DNA of 64,000 nt, from contig NZ_NHRJ02000015.1 in NCBI RefSeq assembly GCF_002220865.2, positions 1 to 64,000 on the forward strand. Direction: 5' to 3'. Every line of letters begins with the position of its first letter. Positions within the stretch are counted from its first letter, which is position 1. A model generated the notes under the pieces. That model searched no databases, had not been told where the DNA came from, and saw only the letters and a program-made list of their open reading frames with translations. A program made the translations under genes and the position numbers. Shown piece by piece: positions 53,904 through 62,010 of this stretch. This DNA comes from Paenibacillus xerothermodurans. Lineage in GTDB: Bacteria > Bacillota > Bacilli > Paenibacillales > NBRC-103111.

Positions 53904-54179
53904 ATGTGGGTAGTGAAAACAGTGCATCGACGAGAGGAAGATCACGGCGTGACAGCGTTGGAGCTGGAGACGGAGGATCAACACCTGGATGTCAATATCC
54001 GGTGGGATGGTTGTGCGGAAATCCATGTTTACTCGGTGACGGAAGAGGACCGCGAGCTGCGAGACACGTTTCATACATGTGATTTGAAAGCCTTTATCCG
54101 TTCATTGCAGATGCTGGATACAGCGTGCCAAGATTACTTCGGTGAGGGCAGCTACTGGCAGCAAGCGCGGCAGAGGTGA
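53904..54179 (+). CDS. Hypothetical protein, 91 residues
   Basis: Soluble, acidic protein, MWVVKTVHRREEDHGVTALE, then strands LDVNIRWDGCAEIHVYSVTE and a helix DLKAFIRSLQMLDTACQDYFG. It reads like a small beta-sheet with a helix, such as a DUF-type regulatory fold. No family recognised. The ATG follows GAGGTGGTG with some spacing. Convergent with the zinc-finger small gene at 54237. It may be a real gene of its own, given the clean frame and aromatic/charged composition. Confidence 0.65.
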   Translation: MWVVKTVHRREEDHGVTALELETEDQHLDVNIRWDGCAEIHVYSVTEEDRELRDTFHTCDLKAFIRSLQMLDTACQDYFGEGSYWQQARQR

Positions 54180-54211
54180 CTCGGAGGAAAGTGGATGCGC
54201 CAATCTCAATG

Positions 54212-54236
54212 CAAAAACCGGAGCCGCGGCTCCGGG
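54212..54236 (-). terminator. Terminator of the small Cys-rich gene
   Basis: On the minus strand CCGGAGCC-GC-GGCTCCGG followed by TTTTT, directly after the stop at 54237. Confidence 0.85.
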
Positions 54237-54377
54237 TTACGTTGTTGATCGCACACACTTGATCTTGGAACAATATTGCTTTGTGCCGTCCCAGGTCCCC
54301 CACACACAGCCGCGGCATAACCTCGGCTGCTTGGGTAAATAGTCTACGAACTCTTTCAGCTCTTTCAATGCTTTCAT
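54237..54377 (-). CDS. Cys-rich 46-residue zinc-ribbon-like protein
   Basis: Minus-strand gene, start ATG at 54377 with GGGGGG 7 nt upstream. Product MKALKELKEFVDYLPKQPRL, then CRGCVWGTWDGTKQYCSKIKC and VRSTT. The four cysteines as CxxC-x12-C-x4-C form a possible treble-clef or zinc ribbon. No family recognised. A perfect terminator follows the stop within one base. Together with the neighbouring 30-codon gene at 54479 it forms two short units in tandem, each with its own terminator. Confidence 0.7.
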   Translation of the reverse strand: MKALKELKEFVDYLPKQPRLCRGCVWGTWDGTKQYCSKIKCVRSTT

Positions 54378-54442
54378 GTGTTGTCCCCCCAATGAAGATG
54401 CGAACTTAAAATAAAAAAGTGATATGAGTTGGTTTTCGTCAG

Positions 54443-54474
54443 CAAAAATCCCCACCGAGTTTTCAGTGGGGATT
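54443..54474 (-). terminator. Terminator of the 30-codon gene
   Basis: On the minus strand AATCCCCAC, loop TGAAAACTCG, GTGGGGATT then TTT. Perfect 9-bp stem four bases after the stop at 54479. Confidence 0.85.
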
Positions 54475-54478
54475 GTGC

Positions 54479-54571
54479 TTATCGCTCACCCGATACGTCG
54501 GTACCATCTGGATGCGGAGTTTCTCTATCTATTTCGGTGGTCTCAGGTTGGTCGATCTCAAATACTTTCAT
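54479..54571 (-). CDS. Acidic 30-residue peptide
   Basis: Minus-strand gene with start ATG at 54571 and AGAGAGGAG 9 nt upstream. The product is MKVFEIDQPETTEIDRETPH, then PDGTDVSGER, highly polar, acidic and without Cys or aromatic residues except one Phe. A perfect terminator follows, so the gene has all the parts of an independent unit in only 93 bp. No relative recognised. Shares its style (short, acidic, strong ribosome binding site) with the 39-residue peptide at 42276 and the 66-residue protein at 57750. Confidence 0.65.
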   Translation of the reverse strand: MKVFEIDQPETTEIDRETPHPDGTDVSGER

Positions 54572-54904
54572 GTTGAAATGCTCCTCTCTGCAAGGTAATT
54601 GTTGGACGTTTTGTAATATGACCATTTTCCAGCGAAACCATGCATGCTGTTCGAGATGGAACGCGTGGTCGCCTATGCGATGTGCATGTAACGACGACTG
54701 TTCAGCCTTATCGCGCCTACTTCTTCGGCAGATCGTGCATCGAGATGCCGTATGCTATTGGCTGTAGCTGATGGGCTCGTTCGCCTGCAGGAGGGACTTT
54801 GTGCTTAACGGAACATGACGGCTGAGAGAAAAGTCGCAATATGCATGGAAAACCAATGATTTAAGGAAAAAAATGTAATGTAAATGAAATATTTAGTTCA
54901 TAAT
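54572..54904. other. Gap without gene
   Basis: About 330 bp. AT-rich toward 54840-54900. Apart from the upstream region of the 30-codon gene I see no feature. Confidence 0.35.
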
Positions 54905-54933
54905 TTGATAACAAGCAGGGCATATAATAATAG
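54905..54933 (+). promoter_or_regulatory. Promoter of a putative short RNA
   Basis: TTGATA (54905-54910), 17 bp, TAATAG (54928-54933). An overlapping TATAAT at 54923-54928 is an alternative -10 with a short spacer. A terminator follows 30 nt later without any gene between. Confidence 0.4.
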
Positions 54934-54939
54934 ATGACC

Positions 54940-55001
54940 CCCTTTTTTTAATATATGAACCTTGAAGCCCCGTGCCGGATGGCAACGGGGTTCTTTTTTA
55001 C
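54940..55001 (+). ncRNA. Candidate short RNA with intrinsic terminator
   Basis: Between the promoter-like element and the hairpin GAAGCCCCGT, loop, ACGGGGTTC, TTTTTT (54964-55000) lies a transcript of about 60 nt with a C5T7 tract near its start. No gene lies downstream on the plus strand for over 1 kb. It may be a small RNA, or only a stray terminator. Confidence 0.35.
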
Positions 55002-55051
55002 ATCATGGAAGCCGACCCTGTGGTGTGAAGGAATTTGCTCGTCGCAGGCGG

Positions 55052-56033
55052 TTAAGGCGTGTAGAAATTTTGCGTGTAATAAATAGACATGCTGCCGCCG
55101 AACGCCACACCGACACCAAGCCTTTTGATGTCGCTCAATAGATTCTTTCGGTGGCCTTCGGAATTCATCCAGCCATGGTGGGCGAAGATCGCGCTCGTTT
55201 GGCCGGCGGCGATATTTTCGGCTGCGGCCCGGATCTTAATGCCATCACGCTTCATCCGATCAAATGGCGATGCGCCTTGCAAATTGTTATGGTCGAAGAA
55301 GTCGTTGGCAGCCATGTCCTGGCTGTGTTTCCGAGCAGTACCGGCAATCCTATCATCCCAAGCAAAAGGAGACATGCCAAGCTTCGCGCGGGCCGCATTG
55401 GCCAAATCGAAGCTTTGCCGCTCGTAAGCGGATACCAGCGTGCTGCTGGCTTCCGGATAGAAGGAGGACATCCCCAGCTCGGTCGCCTTGTCAACGGCCT
55501 GTACTCCGGTTACGACGCCGCTGCGGTGGAGGTCGTAGAAGAATGTAACGTAACACCCGTCCATTTCATATGTTCCAAACTCATCGTCGCCGTTATTGAT
55601 TAGCATGCGAGTGTTAGCTCTGGCGGCAACGATCATAGCGGTTCGTCCACGGTTGAACTTCTTTGCATCGGTACTATGCGCAACCGGCCATTCCACTGAC
55701 CGCGAGGTCGTAGTATGGTTTATGCCAAGGTGAATCAGGTGCCGCAGCGGGCAGCTTCACTTCGGGATAAGCGCGCAGCAGCATTGCGAGAAACATTGGC
55801 TCCGATACCGGCGTGACCGGGCGGAAGGTACCATCCGCGTAACCATCTGCGATACCGTTCTGCACGGACCAGCGGATGGCGCCAGCGGCCCAATGGCTGG
55901 TCGTATCCTTGAATGCCGCCGTGCCTGCAGCTGGCGCGGCGTGAACACCGGCAGCAGCATCGGAACACAGCGCGAGTAAGGTTGAAACGGAGAGGGCAAT
56001 AGGCAGCAGGGCGGCAGTGAGTGGTTTTTTCAC
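55052..56033 (-). pseudogene. SLH and CAP-domain secreted protein, frameshifted
   Basis: About 327 residues in total. GTG start at 56033 (KKPLTAALLPIALSV signal peptide) with AGGAGG 8-9 nt upstream. Residues about 45-115 form one SLH wall-anchoring repeat (FKDTTSHWAAGAIRWSVQ, GYADGTFRPVTPVS). Near 55685 the frame is lost (AVSGMAGCA, stop). One base out of phase it continues with PVAHSTDAKKFNRG, a linker and a CAP/SCP domain (FDLANAARAKLGMSPFAWDD, ARKHSQDMA, AENIAAG, WMNSEGHRKNLL) with the usual His and Glu. One indel would restore the protein. Either a pseudogene, programmed frameshift or error. CAP proteins are secreted cell-surface proteins. Confidence 0.8.
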
Positions 56034-56546
56034 GGTGTTTGTCCTCCTAAAAGTTTGCGTGAGCAAAACTGTGATTGTTAGCGAAAGCCGGCAGCAACAC
56101 ACGCAAAGCGGTCGTTGCGGGAGGTAGTCCATAATCGTTCGACAATTTTCGCAAGTGAGCTTTAGACTTTACCTGTGGTTGGATGTTTTACACCGGCTTA
56201 CAACCAGTAGATGGTAAATACGTGTTCTATTGTCATCGTGAGATCGGCGGACGGCAAGCCCTTGCAGCGAGCTTACGTCTCTTTGCTAGCCAAGACATTC
56301 ACCATATTTGCTCGCTGGCCAATGCACCAAAATGATTCGGTGGAGCGGCACGGGGGAACTCGCGGAATGACAGCCTGAAGTCCCCAAGCCCGGACCTAAC
56401 ATTGTGCTCGTGTAATGTGTGACTTGACAATGTATAATTTAAGGGAAAATGTAGGACAGCGGCTGATGCGTCACGGTGCCTCAGCGATAAAACGAGCATC
56501 TGCACTGATATCCAAGCAGGACAAGTATGGAAAAGGGGAGATGGAC
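56034..56546. other. Divergent gap without recognised RNA
   Basis: About 510 bp. Minus-strand open frames here have no ribosome binding site. The GC-rich part at 56340-56395 contains GGGGGAAC and GACAGCC words recalling c-di-AMP riboswitches, but the order and pairing do not fit. A TATAAT lies at 56433-56438, preceded by TTGACA that is too close to serve with it. Confidence 0.35.
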
Positions 56547-57557
56547 ATGGGATACGATTCAACTGGATCATTTGAAGCCTTGGTTGTCGATAAACGGGGG
56601 GGAGCGCTGGAGGTGGGCCTACGGGAAATGCAATCGGGCGATCTTCCGCCTGGCGAGGTGTTGATCCGCGTGCGGTTTTCCAGCCTGAACTACAAGGATG
56701 CGCTGGCGTGTCAGCCGGATGGAGGTATCATCCGAACTTATCCAATGGTTCCCGGGATTGATTTGGCCGGAGAGGTGCTGGAATCGTCCGACAGCCGGTT
56801 TTCACCGGGAGAGCGTGTGCTTGCGACCGGCTTCGGCCTCGGCGTGACGCACTTCGGGGGATTGAGTCCGCTGGCCCGCGTTCCCGCTGACTGGGTCGTG
56901 CGTGTGCCGCCGCAGCTGGATCTGCGCGATGCGATGGCGCTCGGCACCGCGGGATTCACAGCCGCCATATCGATCGAGCGGCTGGAACACAACGGGCTGT
57001 GGCCCGGGCAAGGCCCTGTGCTCGTGACCGGTGCGACCGGCGGCGTGGGCAGCTGCGCCGTTGCGCTGCTGGCTGCCAAAGGCTACGAGGTCGCCGCCAG
57101 TACGGGCAAAGAGGCCGAGCACGAGTATTTGCGGGCATTGGGCGCCCGCCACATCGTTGCTCGCCGCGAGCTCAGCCCAGATGCCGCCGTTAAACCGCTG
57201 GAGAAGCAAACGTGGGCGGCCGCCGTTGATCCGGTGGGCGGCCGTTCGCTCGCCTTTGTCCTTGCTTCGATCCGTTACGGCGGCTCCGTTGCAGTCAGCG
57301 GTTTAACCGGGGGCGGAGCGGTTCCTACTACGGTGCATCCGTTTATTTTGCGGGGCGTGAGTCTTCTGGGTATTGATTCCGTACAATGCCCCATTGAGCG
57401 GCGCTATGCATTGTGGGCGGACACAGCGGAAGCGCTGCAGCCCACCGGAACACTGGAACTGATCTGCGCCCGTACGGTACGTCTGCGTGACGTCCCATCG
57501 GCACTACAAGACCTATTGGCAGGCCGAGCAAGAGGAAGAATCATAGTCGAATTGTAA
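56547..57557 (+). CDS. MDR-family quinone oxidoreductase / acryloyl-CoA reductase-like
   Basis: 336 residues, medium-chain reductase without zinc ligands. Visible: SSLNYKDALACQP, GIDLAGEVLESSD, the NADPH-binding LVTGATGGVGSCAVALLAAKG near residue 160, and the C-terminal ALQDLLAGRARGRIIVEL. This is the YhdH/YhfP (AcuI-like) branch, which reduces acryloyl-CoA or quinones with NADPH. The ATG at 56547 is chosen because AAGGGGAG lies 6-7 nt before it; an upstream extension of 44 residues with no ribosome binding site is not family-like. It stands alone and ends with the terminator at 57568. Confidence 0.9.
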   Translation: MGYDSTGSFEALVVDKRGGALEVGLREMQSGDLPPGEVLIRVRFSSLNYKDALACQPDGGIIRTYPMVPGIDLAGEVLESSDSRFSPGERVLATGFGLGVTHFGGLSPLARVPADWVVRVPPQLDLRDAMALGTAGFTAAISIERLEHNGLWPGQGPVLVTGATGGVGSCAVALLAAKGYEVAASTGKEAEHEYLRALGARHIVARRELSPDAAVKPLEKQTWAAAVDPVGGRSLAFVLASIRYGGSVAVSGLTGGGAVPTTVHPFILRGVSLLGIDSVQCPIERRYALWADTAEALQPTGTLELICARTVRLRDVPSALQDLLAGRARGRIIVEL

Positions 57558-57567
57558 GCAAGTTCAC

Positions 57568-57603
57568 GCTGTTCCCTGCCGCACGCATGGGAACAGCTTT
57601 TTT
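57568..57603 (+). terminator. Terminator of the oxidoreductase gene
   Basis: GCTGTTCCC, loop, GGGAACAGC, TTTTTT. Perfect 9-bp stem. Confidence 0.93.
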
Positions 57604-57749
57604 GTCGTGGTCCGATCTGTTCGCTTTCCCGCCGCGCCGCACAATCCAAGTCTTTTGCCTGCGCATGTATCTGCCCGTCACTGCTGTTAAACAGGTGCGG
57701 CGAGCGGGTAATAACGTGTAAGTCAATTTTGATAAAGGTGGGAGCAATG

Positions 57750-57950
57750 ATGGACAAACAACATAGAGAGCCCGATGTTTCCAACACGTTTGCCGGTATT
57801 ACCATACCGGAGGAGCAGCAGGATATAGCTCCTACCGATATGGTGAGCCCATGGGTGGAGGAGACGATTGACAACATTGAGGACGCTTTCGACGGTAAGG
57901 ACGACACTGACGAAGCTGAGGACGATACTGCCGAAGCGAGTAAATATTAA
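57750..57950 (+). CDS. Acidic 66-residue protein
   Basis: Start ATG at 57750, with AGGTGGGAG 8 nt upstream (a second ATG directly before it is possible). MDKQHREPDVSNTFAGITIPEEQQDIAP, then WVEETIDNIEDAFDGKDDTDEAEDD and ending SKY. About 30 percent Asp/Glu, little hydrophobic content, probably disordered. Convergent with the stalk-domain gene, 18 nt apart. Not recognised. The Asp/Glu-rich tail may bind calcium or basic partners. Confidence 0.65.
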   Translation: MDKQHREPDVSNTFAGITIPEEQQDIAPTDMVSPWVEETIDNIEDAFDGKDDTDEAEDDTAEASKY

Positions 57951-57968
57951 TACGTATTTAGTGCATCG

Positions 57969-58715
57969 TCAAAACACCGGCATCGGATAAGCCTGCGCAA
58001 CTTTCATAAACCCGTCTTCAGCGGTCAAAATAATTTTGAAACGGATATTCTCCGTTGTTTCTTCTTTAGTTAGCACGTCTACGACTTTAACGTTCACCAT
58101 GAGGAGATACGATAATTGGTTGCCCGCGGCATACTCGGGGTATTCCAATACTTCATACCCGGTCAGCGTGTGCGAGTCACCCAAATCAAAATTTCCTTGG
58201 AACGAGCCGACATAAGCCGACGTGTATAAGCTTGCGGCTGAAATCTTTTTATTGTAATAATCTCTTAATGTTTGATCAAAGTATTTCGTCAGGATGCGTT
58301 TGGCTTCCTCCGGGCTGTAATTCTCGTCCAGCTTCAGTTTTTCGACCCCGTCATCGGCATTCGTACTGTTCGTGCTCTGTACGGGCGGGGGAGCGGTTGG
58401 CGGCGTATCCAGGACAGGTGCTGTTCCCGGACGGGCGATCAAGATCGTGCTGGTATCTTCATCCCAGCCGACGCTCGCGCCGACTACCGTACCTAATGCC
58501 CGTACCGGCAGGTACGAAGAGCCGTTGTATACGATCGGATACAGCCGGTTACCGTCCTGATCGATAGGGGTCCAATTTTTACCGTCCACTTTGAATGTCA
58601 TGCTGTGATTCAGGTAGGCTTGTATGAGTTCTGAATTAGCGCCCGCATATGCCCCGCCTGACAGGAGCGTCACCCCTGTTAACGCCAGAAGTGCGATTTT
58701 TGCAGCTCTTTTCAT
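57969..58715 (-). CDS. Secreted protein with copper amine oxidase N-terminal-type stalk domain
   Basis: 248 residues. Signal peptide MKRAAKIALLALTGVTLLSGGAYA, then the stalk domain (FKVDGKNWTPIDQDGNRLYPIVYNGSSYLPVRALGTVV-type pattern, GWDEDTSTILIAR), which is a common wall-surface module in Paenibacillus. A Pro-rich linker (TPPTAPPPVQSTNS) and a C-terminal helical-beta domain (SPEEAKRILTKYFDQTLRDYYNKKIS) follow. AGGAGG lies before the ATG on the minus strand. Function unknown; the N-terminal module is probably for protein or wall interaction. It is complete. Confidence 0.85.
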   Translation of the reverse strand: MKRAAKIALLALTGVTLLSGGAYAGANSELIQAYLNHSMTFKVDGKNWTPIDQDGNRLYPIVYNGSSYLPVRALGTVVGASVGWDEDTSTILIARPGTAPVLDTPPTAPPPVQSTNSTNADDGVEKLKLDENYSPEEAKRILTKYFDQTLRDYYNKKISAASLYTSAYVGSFQGNFDLGDSHTLTGYEVLEYPEYAAGNQLSYLLMVNVKVVDVLTKEETTENIRFKIILTAEDGFMKVAQAYPMPVF

Positions 58716-58994
58716 AGTTTCCTCCTAGGGATATCAGTATGAAAAACTTCACACATTTTACCATGCCATTACTTGTACTGACACGCGCCATAATAACTAT
58801 TTTTTGGTAATTTTTTTTACTACTAAAGCACTGATGTTGGCATTTATCTGGCAAAAAGAAACGAGCGACATCCAACAAGAGCCTGAGTATTCGCCGCAGA
58901 CTCACGTGTCCCACGCTGAGCGGGGCCACTTGCATGAATTGGATCATTTAGGACACCTTAACCGTAACAAAGGCACAAAGAGAGGTGTTCTAAC
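58716..58994. other. Gap between divergent genes
   Basis: About 280 bp. The open frame at 58804-59085 overlaps the following gene and lacks a good start, so I do not call it. An AT-rich stretch at 58795-58825 may hold promoters. Confidence 0.3.
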
Positions 58995-59864
58995 ATGCCG
59001 ATGGCGGAAGTCAACGGTACGAGGATTCATTACCATAAAATGGGAAAGGGCGTGCCGATTATATGCATACACCCTCCCGCGCTGACAGGCGACTGTTTTG
59101 CGTATCTGCGTGCACGTTTATCGGATTCATTTCAGGTGATTACATTGGATGTTCGGGGGCACGGCCAGAGCGCGCCATCCGCAGCACAAGTCACTTATCC
59201 GCTGATCGCGGAAGACATTAGACAGCTGATGGACAAGCTGCGGCTGCGCCAGGCATACCTCTGCGGTTACTCTCAAGGCGGGAGTGTAGCCATGCATGCG
59301 CTGCTGACCTATCCCGAGCAGTTTCTCGGCGGAATTCTGATCAGCTCGATGCCGGAGCTCAGTGATTGGTACAATCGCAGTCTCATCAAACTGATGCTGC
59401 AGCTGGCAAAGCTGAGAAGCAGACATGCTGTCGCGGCAGTCATTTCCGCAGGTAACGCCGATATGATGTGGACATTCAAAAATCAGTTCAGGCACTCCGC
59501 GCATGGCAATGTCCGCAACATGTACGAGTATTTTGCCAGCAGCTTGGACTACTCTTGTACGAGACGGCTGAAAGATATCCACGCGCCTACGCTCCTCCTA
59601 TATGGCCAGAAGGATCATGCGTTCCACCGATACGCCTTGACCCTGCAGCACAGCTTACCTAATAGCACACTGCATCTGATTGATAGAGCGGGCCACCAGC
59701 TCGTCACCAAAGAGCCGGCCAGGTTGGAGCAAAGCATTCGAGCTTGGATGGATTATGCAAAGCAGGCGCGCGACCATGATGTATCGGACACCGGCGGAGA
59801 GATAGGCGCTTATCCCGTATGGCGGCAGGAGTCCGAGGTGCATGAGGAGCAGCACTATACGTAG
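58995..59864 (+). CDS. Alpha/beta hydrolase
   Basis: 289 residues. Catalytic triad: S93 in GYSQGGS, the aspartate in LYGQKDHAF and the histidine in RAGHQLV. Also HPPALTGDCF (oxyanion region) and the nucleophile-preceding LDVRGHGQSA are intact. Members act on esters, lactones or as haloperoxidase-like enzymes; substrate unknown. AGAGGTG precedes the ATG. Its tail of 30 residues after the hydrolase fold is polar and probably flexible. No apparent operon partner; a hairpin at 59979 follows. Confidence 0.9.
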   Translation: MPMAEVNGTRIHYHKMGKGVPIICIHPPALTGDCFAYLRARLSDSFQVITLDVRGHGQSAPSAAQVTYPLIAEDIRQLMDKLRLRQAYLCGYSQGGSVAMHALLTYPEQFLGGILISSMPELSDWYNRSLIKLMLQLAKLRSRHAVAAVISAGNADMMWTFKNQFRHSAHGNVRNMYEYFASSLDYSCTRRLKDIHAPTLLLYGQKDHAFHRYALTLQHSLPNSTLHLIDRAGHQLVTKEPARLEQSIRAWMDYAKQARDHDVSDTGGEIGAYPVWRQESEVHEEQHYT

Positions 59865-59978
59865 GCGGCGGTTGGAAATTGGCCCGTTATGGCCCTGCGT
59901 GTCCACCCAGGAATTGATTGCATGGGAGCCTCGGCACCGGCGGGCATTGTGCGAATGCAAGTCTGGTCGCCATCCGGA

Positions 59979-60001
59979 GGCCGCGGTGACCGCGGTCTTT
60001 T
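59979..60001 (+). terminator. Terminator after the hydrolase gene
   Basis: GGCCGCGG, TGA loop, CCGCGGTC, TTTT. 8-bp GC-rich stem. Confidence 0.7.
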
Positions 60002-60240
60002 GGCCCTGCGCGGCACATAACATCACATTAGATGCAGGATAAATCACAGTGTGATTAGCATCGGAATTTGTTGAAGAAGCAAGGTTTTTTAGTGTTGGAA
60101 TAAAGTGTCTGTTTCATATAATGGCTGTATGTAGTAAAAAGAGTAAGAAGTTTGTCTTCTGATCCATCCTGATATCAGTTTTACGAGTCGCAATGAAGCA
60201 CGTCACCGCCCGCAATCTGAAACTACAGGAGGTAATTCGA

Positions 60241-60453
60241 TTGACAAAAGAACAGACAGCTGTGGAACAGAGAGAAGGCTTGGGGAACGGAGTCACGCGA
60301 TATGATACCATGGCGGGAGTGAAAGGCCGAAAGAATAGCACCGGCTTGCCGCCGTATACGGTAGGCCGTATAATCTCGCTAATTGGTGTGTATGCGTTTG
60401 CAATTTATCTTTTATATTCATTTATCAGCGGTATGTTAGCCAGTTTCAAATAA
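60241..60453 (+). CDS. Small single-span membrane protein
   Basis: 70 residues. TTG start at 60241 with AGGAGG 8 nt upstream; earlier in-frame ATG lacks a site. Polar N-terminal half (TKEQTAVEQREGLGNGV) and one membrane helix at about 45-68 (VGRIISLIGVYAFAIYLLYSF). Probably a type II or tail-anchored protein. No family recognised. The following hairpin at 60485 both ends this gene and hides the ribosome binding site of the next. Confidence 0.7.
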   Translation: MTKEQTAVEQREGLGNGVTRYDTMAGVKGRKNSTGLPPYTVGRIISLIGVYAFAIYLLYSFISGMLASFK

Positions 60454-60484
60454 GTACCACGGGTTCTCTTGCAAATAACCGTTC

Positions 60485-60526
60485 ACACCTCCCCTCTTTG
60501 GTTTAATAAATAAGAGAGGGAGGTGT
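60485..60526 (+). promoter_or_regulatory. Hairpin that buries the RBS of the next gene
   Basis: ACACCTCCCCTCTT (60485-60498) pairs with AAGAG-A-GGGAGGTGT (60512-60526), 14 bp with one bulged A. The right arm contains GGGAGGTG, the ribosome binding site of the gene starting at 60532. T-rich sequence follows, so it can also act as terminator of the previous gene. Confidence 0.6.
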
Positions 60527-60531
60527 TTATT

Positions 60532-60819
60532 TTGTCAACACAAACCGATTTGATTACTGGAGATGCAGGTGGGCAGCCGGCTCAGCCGGGTCCGGAGCGC
60601 AACCCCAGCGTACCGCCGGAAGTCACGCCAAAGACGCCGCCTGAGATCACACCGAGACCGCCGGGGCCTGAAATCAAGCCAAATCCGCCGGGCGAAATTA
60701 CGCCGAAATCGCCGCCCGAGATCAACCCCGGTGTGACTCCCGAGATCACTCCTAAGCCCAATCCCATACCGGAGATCTCGCCGAACGATCCGAAAGGGCA
60801 TGACGCACGCATAAATTAA
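60532..60819 (+). CDS. Pro-rich repeat protein, PPEITPK type
   Basis: 95 residues. TTG start at 60532 with GGGAGGTG 6 nt upstream; a GTG at 60523 overlaps the site itself. After a short polar start (STQTDLITGDAGGQ) comes a run of imperfect PPEITPK / PPEINPG / GPEIKPN units, almost free of hydrophobic residues, ending DPKGHDARIN. A rigid, extended polyproline spacer is likely. No signal peptide. No family recognised. Translation may depend on opening of the hairpin at 60485. Confidence 0.65.
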   Translation: MSTQTDLITGDAGGQPAQPGPERNPSVPPEVTPKTPPEITPRPPGPEIKPNPPGEITPKSPPEINPGVTPEITPKPNPIPEISPNDPKGHDARIN

Positions 60820-60839
60820 CAAATTCAACACAAAGTAGA

Positions 60840-60872
60840 CCCAACAGCGTTTTACGACTGCCGTTGGGTTTT
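60840..60872 (+). terminator. Terminator after the Pro-rich gene
   Basis: CCCAAC-GC ... GC-GTTGGG followed by TTTT. 6-8 bp stem. Confidence 0.75.
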
Positions 60873-60965
60873 CTTTGTTAGTGCACTATGGGCTAGGAAC
60901 GCACAGGCGTATTTCACGTTAAGACCGCGTGCGGGTGATGAATAAGCAGTGGAGGAGCCCTGACT

Positions 60966-61418
60966 ATGTCGCACTTAGACTTGCCTGCAATCGTGATATT
61001 GGTTTTCGCCGCATTAGGGATATTTAGCAATAACAATTCCATTGCCGTTGCTGCCGTGGTACTACTCCTGATACGGGTTGTGAATTTGCATCAAGTCTTT
61101 CCGTGGATTGAAAAGTACGGGGTTTCCGTTGGAATTATCATATTAACAATGGGAATCCTTGCTCCGCTCGCCAGCGGGAACATAGAACTACCTGCGCTGC
61201 TGCAGACGTTGGCTCACTGGAAGTCGCTCATCGCCGTCGCTGTAGGGGTGCTGGTTGCATATTTAGGAAGCCGGGGCGTTGTAGTTATGACTAATCAACC
61301 CACGCTGGTGACAGGATTAATGTTGGGCACGATTTTGGGAGTGGCGTTTTTCCGCGGCGTACCTGTAGGCCCGATTATTGCTGCCGGAATCCTGTCCCTC
61401 GTGATTGGGAAATCGTAG
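60966..61418 (+). CDS. DUF441 membrane protein (YeaL-like)
   Basis: 150 residues, four membrane segments. The conserved pattern GIFSNNNSIAVAAVVLLLIR at the N-terminus, PWIEKYGVSVGIIILTMGILAPLASG in the middle and GTILGVAFFRGVPVGPIIAAGI near the end is typical of DUF441. Family role unknown. GGAGGAG precedes the ATG. 70 nt downstream starts the Nudix gene, possibly in the same transcript. Complete and undamaged. Confidence 0.9.
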   Translation: MSHLDLPAIVILVFAALGIFSNNNSIAVAAVVLLLIRVVNLHQVFPWIEKYGVSVGIIILTMGILAPLASGNIELPALLQTLAHWKSLIAVAVGVLVAYLGSRGVVVMTNQPTLVTGLMLGTILGVAFFRGVPVGPIIAAGILSLVIGKS

Positions 61419-61487
61419 CTGAACAGCCCTACGGGTATGAGCAGGTACGAACCGCGGTGATCTGGCAGAAGGAGGGGCTTGTCGCAT

Positions 61488-61901
61488 ATGCAGACACGGG
61501 CGGTGAAAGTCGTAGCCATACATAATAACAAACTGGTCATTGTCAAACAATTCCGCGAGGGAAAAAGAAAATTCACCTACGAGCTGCCCGGCGGTAGAAT
61601 CGAGCACGCTGAGCAGCCGCGGCAGGGGGCACTGCGGGAGCTGAGCGAGGAAACGGGGCTTATCGCAGGCAGTTTAAAGGAGCTCGGGACATATCGCGTG
61701 GCCAATAATCCGGTGGTTGTTACGCTGTATTTCACCGACCATATCATCAGGCAGCAGCAGCAGCACCTGGACAATGACGAACAAATCTATGTGTTGTATG
61801 TAAACGTAGATGACGCCCTCAAATATGTCGGCAATGGAACATGGCCGGATGTCAGGCTGGGCATCGGTCTGATTCTGGCGCGCGCGAAAGGGCTCATATG
61901 A
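61488..61901 (+). CDS. Nudix hydrolase, probable ADP-ribose pyrophosphatase
   Basis: 137 residues. Complete Nudix box: G36-x5-E42-x7-R50-E51-L-x-E54-E55-x-G57-L (GRIEHAEQPRQGALRELSEETGL pattern with all metal ligands). LPGGR before it is normal. The length and the YELPGG motif resemble ADP-ribose or related nucleoside-diphosphate pyrophosphatases; exact substrate is open. The ATG at 61488 is 12 nt from GGAGG; an alternative TTG at 61479 is very close to it. Likely shares a transcript with DUF441. Confidence 0.88.
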   Translation: MQTRAVKVVAIHNNKLVIVKQFREGKRKFTYELPGGRIEHAEQPRQGALRELSEETGLIAGSLKELGTYRVANNPVVVTLYFTDHIIRQQQQHLDNDEQIYVLYVNVDDALKYVGNGTWPDVRLGIGLILARAKGLI

Positions 61902-62010
61902 CGACCACGCCTATACCACCACATTTTGGACCGCATCCGCGCTAGGTTCGCCCGGTGTCATCGCTGTCTTCCTGGCTAAGCTGGATAAGTGTCAGCCCGC
62001 ACGATGGACA

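Noticed and set aside
56340-56400. Words similar to the c-di-AMP (ydaO) riboswitch: GGGGGAAC, GACAGCC
   Set aside because: Order of conserved blocks and pairing do not fit; position relative to the possible promoter is wrong.
58804-59085. Frame of 93 codons upstream of the alpha/beta hydrolase
   Set aside because: No ribosome binding site and large overlap with the hydrolase, which has a complete domain and its own RBS.
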